DNA from: Cololabis saira | Lineage: Eukaryota > Chordata > Actinopteri > Beloniformes > Belonidae | Length of the DNA: 64,000 nt | Assembly (NCBI RefSeq): GCF_033807715.1 | Contig: NC_084607.1 | Coordinates: 891,001-955,000 of the forward strand | Direction: 5' to 3' | Shown: one piece after another, positions 54,601-61,078 of the stretch | Layout of the letters: every line of letters begins with the position of its first letter | Numbering within the stretch: position 1 is the first letter of the stretch | Notes under the pieces: generated by a model | The model's database searches: none | The model's input: the letters and a program-made list of their open reading frames with translations, nothing else | Told to the model about the DNA's origin: nothing | Program-made: the position numbers and the translations under genes

Positions 54601-56964
54601 TGTCCCCTCGGCTCTGCCCCGCCTCACTTCCTGTCTGTCCCTCGGCTCTGCCCCGCCTCACTTCCTGTCTGTCCCTCGGCTCTGCCCCGCCTCACTTCCT
54701 GTCTGTCCCTCGGCTCTGCCCCGCCTCACTTCCTGTCTGTCCCTCGGCTCTGCCCCGCCTCACTTCCTGTCTGTCCCTCGGCTCTGCCCCGCCTCACTTC
54801 CTGTCTGTCCCTCGGCTCTGCCCCGCCTCACTTCCTGTCTGTCCCTCGGCTCTGCCCCGCCTCACTTCCTGTCTGTCCCCTCGGCTCTGCCCCGCCTCAC
54901 TTCCTGTCTGTCCCTCGGCTCTGCCCCGCCTCACTTCCTGTCTGTCCCTCGGCTCTGCCCCGCCTCACTTCCTGTCTGTCCCTCGGCTCTGCCCCGCCTC
55001 ACTTCCTGTCTGTCCCCTCGGCTCTGCCCCGCCTCACTTCCTGTCTGTCCCCTCGGCTCTGCTACCGCCTCACTTCCTGTCTGTCCCTCGGCTCTGCTAC
55101 CGCCTCACTTCCTGTCTGTCCCTCGGCTCTGCCCCGCCTCACTTCCTGTCTGTCCCCTCGGCTCTGCCCCGCCTCACTTCCTGTCTGTCCCACTTCATTT
55201 CCTGTCTGTCCCCTCGGCTCTGCCCCGCCTCACTTCCTGTCTGTCCCTCGGCTCTGCCCCGCCTCACTTCCTGTCTGTCCCTCGGCTCTGCCCCGCCTCA
55301 CTTCCTGTCTGTCCCCTCGGCTCTGCCCCGCCTCACTTCCTGTCTGTCCCCTCGGCTCTGCTACCGCCTCACTTCCTGTCTGTCCCCTCGGCTCTGCCCC
55401 GCCTCACTTCCTGTCTGTCCCACTTCATTTCCTGTCTGTCCCCTCGGCTCTGCCCCGCCTCACTTCCTGTCTGTCCCCTCGGCTCTGCCCCGCCTCACTT
55501 CCTGTCTGTCCCACTTCATTTCCTGTCTGTCCCCTCGGCTCTGCCCCGCCTCACTTCCTGTCTGTCCCTCGGCTCTGCCCCGCCTCACTTCCTGTCTGTC
55601 CCTCGGCTCTGCCCCGCCTCACTTCCTGTCTGTCCCACTTGGTAACATGTAGATGCACCTTTTATTTAAAAAATCCTTTTAATTTTTGGAGGAATGTTTG
55701 TTATCCCCACAGAGGCAATTTGTTTTACTGGCAGTCTTTCTCTTACTTTTTGCTTTTATTTCATTAATTTAATTAATCTTTTGAGGGTAGGCAAATAATA
55801 AGCTTTGCTTCAGCTACCCCTTTTTCGGTCTAGATGTTATTTGTTTATTTGTATACTGGAAACCTTTTGTAATGTTTTCTTTGAACAGTGTATTCGTTTC
55901 TTGTTGTCATTTTTATTCTTGTTTTTTTTATTTTTTTTTTGTTTTCATGACCGAAAATAAACTAAACTAAACTAAAACTTCCTGTCACCCAGAAACAGTT
56001 GTTCATTTATTCTGGCTTTGCTCTCATTCGAAAAAACTATGGGCGGATATTAGCAAATGTATTATTGACTCTTTTGCTATAGATTTTAATTTACATTGGG
56101 AAAATGTTGTTTTTGGTTTCCATTGTTTCCCTAAGAAAGAGGGAAAATGTTACTTTTTGATAAATCTGTTTTTATTTCTTCCCAAATTTCATATTCATAA
56201 GAGTAAATTTTCAAAGAAAACCCCTTGTTTTTTTGTTTTCCAGAAAGAAATGGAACTTGAATTTAATCCTAATATCAATAAATGAAAAGGCTATTAAAAC
56301 CGTAGACTTGTTATATGTTTCATCTTCTTGAATAACAAACATCACCCCTGGCACATGTTCTGTATTTTATTTGTATACTGTTCTTGTATACTGTTTTGTG
56401 ATAATTCTTTTAAATAAAGTTAAAAAAAAAACTAAACTGAAACTTCCTGTCTCCCCCAGGAAACCCCGGCTCGGTGATGAGTCCCGCCGGGGCCTCGTCC
56501 CTGGAGGACCAGCAGTACATGGAGAAGCTCAAGCAGCTGTCCAAGTACATCGAGCCGCTGCGCCGCATGATCAACAAGATCGACAAAAACGAAGGTGGGA
56601 CGCCGACGCCGCGGCACGCTTCTGTCACGGCCGAAAGTAAATAACCTTTCCAACAGAAAATGTACTTTTTCATGAATTCTGGTCATTTCCAGGACGTACT
56701 TTAACCAACTCAGAGATTTTATCGGATTGGTTCATAACGTTTGTACAATCTAGACCAGGGACGGCCGGTATGGACTAAAAAATGTATCACGATAATTTCT
56801 GGCATTTATCCTGATGACGATAAAAATGACGATCAAAAAAATACCAATTCAACTCCATCTTTGTAACTATAAATCTATCACCACATTCAGTCTTTGGAAA
56901 CAAAACACTGCTCTAAAAGATACTAAATGTTACTAAACTACATCAATGGGAATTTATCTTTCTT

Positions 56965-57008
<44 letters not shown>

Positions 57009-60000
57009 GCTCATTTCTTTCTTTTTTTCTCTTTTCTTTTTCTTTTTTCTTTCTCTCAGGCTCATTTCTTTCTTTTTTTCTTTCTTTCTTTCTCTCTCTC
57101 TCTCTCTCTCAGGCTCATTTCTTTCTTTTTTTCTCTTTTCTTTTTTCTTTTTCTTTTTTCTTTCTCTCAGGCTCATTTCAGTCTTTCTTTCTTTGTGGCT
57201 CCTTCTTATCGTGGAGAATTTTTTTGACGGTTTATTGTGAACGGTAAAATATCGCCCATTCCTAACCTAGACACATGGCCGACGCTAAATTGCGAAGCTT
57301 TTAAGTTTTTACCAGAGGGCGTGACCGTAGTGATCCGGCGAGTTTGAGGTCATTTTTAAGCCTCGCCATGAAACATCAATTGGCTGTAATTCAGCAATAC
57401 ATGATTTGATGTGGTGGAAAACTAATGTGCACGATTGTAGACGGAGCCTGAAGACGTCTATGGTGGAATATTCAATATTCTGGTCACACAGTAGGTAAGA
57501 CGTTGACGATGACTGACAGTAAAAACTGTAACTTTTTATCAAAGGCGTCGCTGTGAGAGCGAAGCAAAGTTCGGTGTCTCGCCATGAACATAAAAGTTGT
57601 TCTAACTTACACATACTTCGTCCAATTTGACCCAAAATCTGTGCATTTAATCAGGCGTCCATTCTCGGACGTTACTTGGGAACAAAATCGGACGTTACTT
57701 GGGAACAGAATCGGACGTTACTTGGGACGGGAATCGGACGTTACTTGGGACGGGAATCGGACGTTGCTTGGGACGGGAATCGGACGTTACTTGGGAACAG
57801 AATTGGACGTTACTTGGGACGGGAATCGGACGTTACTTGGGACGGGAATCGGACGTTACTTGGGACGGGAATCGGACGTTACTTGGGAACAGAATCGGAC
57901 GTTACTTGGGAACAGAATCGGACGTTACTTGGGAACAGAATCGGACGTTACTTGGGAACAGAATCGGACGTTACTTGGGAACAGAATTGGACGTTACTTG
58001 GGACGGGAATCGGACGTTACTTGGGACGGGAATCGGACGTTACTTGGGAACAGAATCGGACGTTACTTGGGACGGGAATCGGACGTTACTTGGGAACAGA
58101 ATCGGACGTTACTTGGGAACAGAATCGGACGTTACTTGGGACGGGAATCGGACGTTACTTGGGACGGGAATCGGACCTTGCCCAGCAAAGAGTTGGTGCT
58201 AGCTTGGAACCGGAGCCAGTTCTTTAGAAACTCTTCCTGGTTCTCCTGCAGGTGCGACTGGTTCCTGGTTCTCCTGCAGGTGCGACTAGTTCCACTTCCA
58301 CCTGGTGGCAGTAACTGCTAACAGCTAACTGCTAACAGGAAGTAGCCTCCACCTGGTGGCAGTAACTGCTAACAACTAACTGCTAACAGGAAGTAGCCTG
58401 AGCTTCTGCTTCTCTTGTGTTTCCAGACAGGAAGAAGGACCTGAGTAAGATGAAGAGTCTCCTGAACATCCTGACGGACCCGACCACCAGGTGAGACCCT
58501 GCAGGTTCTGGTACCGCAAGAACCAGAACCAGAACCGCTGGTTCTCCACACTTCCTGTCAGCTGCTCACCGGTGTCATGTGACCTGCTCACCGGTGTCGT
58601 GTGACCCCCAGGTGTCCCCTGAAGACGCTGCAGAAATGTGAGATCGCCCTGGAGAAGCTGAAGAACGACATGGCCGTGGTGAGAAACATCTTCACACTGA
58701 GTATAATACACAGCGTCAAGGTGCAAAAAACACCTCAGCACACAGAGCAACAACATCATCACAAGTCTTGCATGTGGGGGTGGGGGTGGGGGGGGCTGAT
58801 AAGAGGGGGGGCCGAGGAAGGCGTTGAGTTGAGGGGGGTGGTTATCAGTAAGTGTGTGTAGCGATGAGTCCATGAACTTCGCCCAGAGCTGCTCTCAGCC
58901 AATGTCCTTAATGTTATCAGACGGCTCGGTCAGTTCTGAAAACAGGTCCACAGATGTTCCTGAGAGGGGAGGGTTAGTGGGGGCAGAGTCACCTTGTTTA
59001 CATTCCACCAGGGAGATTGTGACCAGAGCGATCGGCCAAAACCGCCCTGTCGAGGCCAGATTATAGAATCAACAATTGTATTAAAGAACAGACTCAGTAA
59101 TTTTCCGTCTGCCTTCAGTCTCTGGTTCATCAATGGCGACTCCAATCAGACGAATTTGTGATCAATTCCCGCCAAGCCGAGCTTCCAACTTCTCCAGGGT
59201 CTTCTCCATCTTGCCAATGAGCTCAAAGACGCCGCCAGCCTGCGATTCTGTTCAAGAATCACATCCAGCTTACGGTTTTGCTCCCCCAGCGTTAAAGTCT
59301 GAGTGTTGATAGCCGTGTGTGAGGCACCAGAGCGGCCTCCCCACGTACAAGGGGACAAGGCAAAACTGGACCTGGGTGATGAGGTGTAAAAAAACCTTGC
59401 AGAGCGTAGAATGCCAAAAAATAAGGCTTTTTATTTTATGTAAAAAAACACATACAGGCGGAGGGCAAAATCAATATTCTAAAAAAAAGGCACATGGGGC
59501 ATAGCCTCTCAACAAGCTTCCTCCATTCAGCAGACCCCTCTTCTGGTATACAGCTGCTGTTTATAAACCCAAGCAGGGTGGAGAGGTTGATTGGACACAG
59601 GTGTGCCACAATCAGCAGAGCCAGACAAACCTGTGTGCTGCTCCCCCGCCCAATCCTCCACTCTGCCACACACATTAAAAAAAAGTCTGGTGATGGTGAG
59701 AAGGGGAGGGGTGGCTCACTTTCTCACACCGTGCTTATCCCATCTGCCACGTCCGGCAGCTCTGAAAGGGCCAAAAACATAATTATAAGTGATAACCTCC
59801 ACTTGCCAGCCAATCAGAATGGAGTATTCACACAGACCGTGGTATAAAAAATAATAATAATTAAAGCTGCAAGCAGCGATGAACGGGCCCTCGTGCGTGC
59901 AATTTTCACCAATAAAGATCAAGGACTCAAAACAGAGTCCGATGAACCACCATGACTCTTCATGTCAAACCATTAAAAAGTTATGGCAGTAGAAACTATT

Positions 60001-61037
60001 AAATATGGACCAACCAGATGAAGGGGGGCGCGCTTTTTGGCGTCTAGCGTCGCCACGGTAACGCTTTTGACTGAGAAAAGTAATGCGTTTTGTCGCAGGA
60101 TGGAGACGCACATTTTGATGTATAACACATCTGGGTGACGTTACGGTTCGGCCCGTATTAACTGTCGAAGGAATGGCAAAAACGTCCTGTTGGGTTTGGG
60201 CCATGGCGCCAAGAGACTTTTCTTTAAGTTGCGACATGATACAGGTGTGTACCGATTTTCCTGCATGTACGTCAAACCGTATCGTGGGGCTTGAAGAACA
60301 AAGTTTTCTAGGGGGCGCTGTTGAGCCGTTAGGCCACGCCCATTAATGCAAACAAATAAATATCATATTTTTCACCAGGCCTGGCTTGGTGCAAATTTGG
60401 TGACTTTTGGGGCACGTTTAGGGGGGAAAAGGCCCTGCTTTTGTTGGAAGAAAAACGAGGATACAAATTCCTACAGATACATTAGGGCCTTTGCACTGTA
60501 AGTGCTCGGGCCCTAATTAAATAAATATTCTTGTGTAGAAATGAACTATGAACTAACTACAACAAAAAAAGGGGCCGTTACCCTGCCCCTCTCATTCTCA
60601 CGCTGCAGGTTCCGGTGTTTTGCATTCAGAGATGCTCTTCGCCACTGGCAGAGGATGCTGCACCATGTACAAAAGAGAAAAAAGAGAAGAGAAGGGGGGG
60701 GGAGCACAAGAAACTACAGGAACGACTTTGGCACACTAGAGTTTACACTACCTAGAGATTTACCAACACCAGCTAGAGGTTTACTAAACACTAACTATAG
60801 GCTTTACTAAACAGAAAGGTTTTAAGTTTAGTTTTAAAGGTGGAGGTGGTGTCAGCCTCCTTAACCCAGATTGGAAGTTGGTTCCATAGTAATGGTTCCT
60901 GATAGCAGAACGCCCGCCCTCCAAATCTACATTTAGATACTCTAGGAACTACGAGTAAACCTGCACTCTGAGAACGGAGAGCTCTGCCAGGAACATAAGG
61001 CTCTATCGGGTCTTGCAAATACTGCGGAGCTCAGCCG

Positions 61038-61078
<41 letters not shown>

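Noticed and set aside
54357..55767. Two ORFs of 431 and 467 codons starting in MED15 exon 11
   Set aside because: They read through the exon 11 donor into the 34-bp minisatellite. The exon 11 to 12 splice restores the conserved MED15 sequence.
57584..58321. ORFs of 167-245 codons with NRTLLGTGIGRYLG repeats
   Set aside because: The 23-bp minisatellite is open in all three frames; no protein family is evident.
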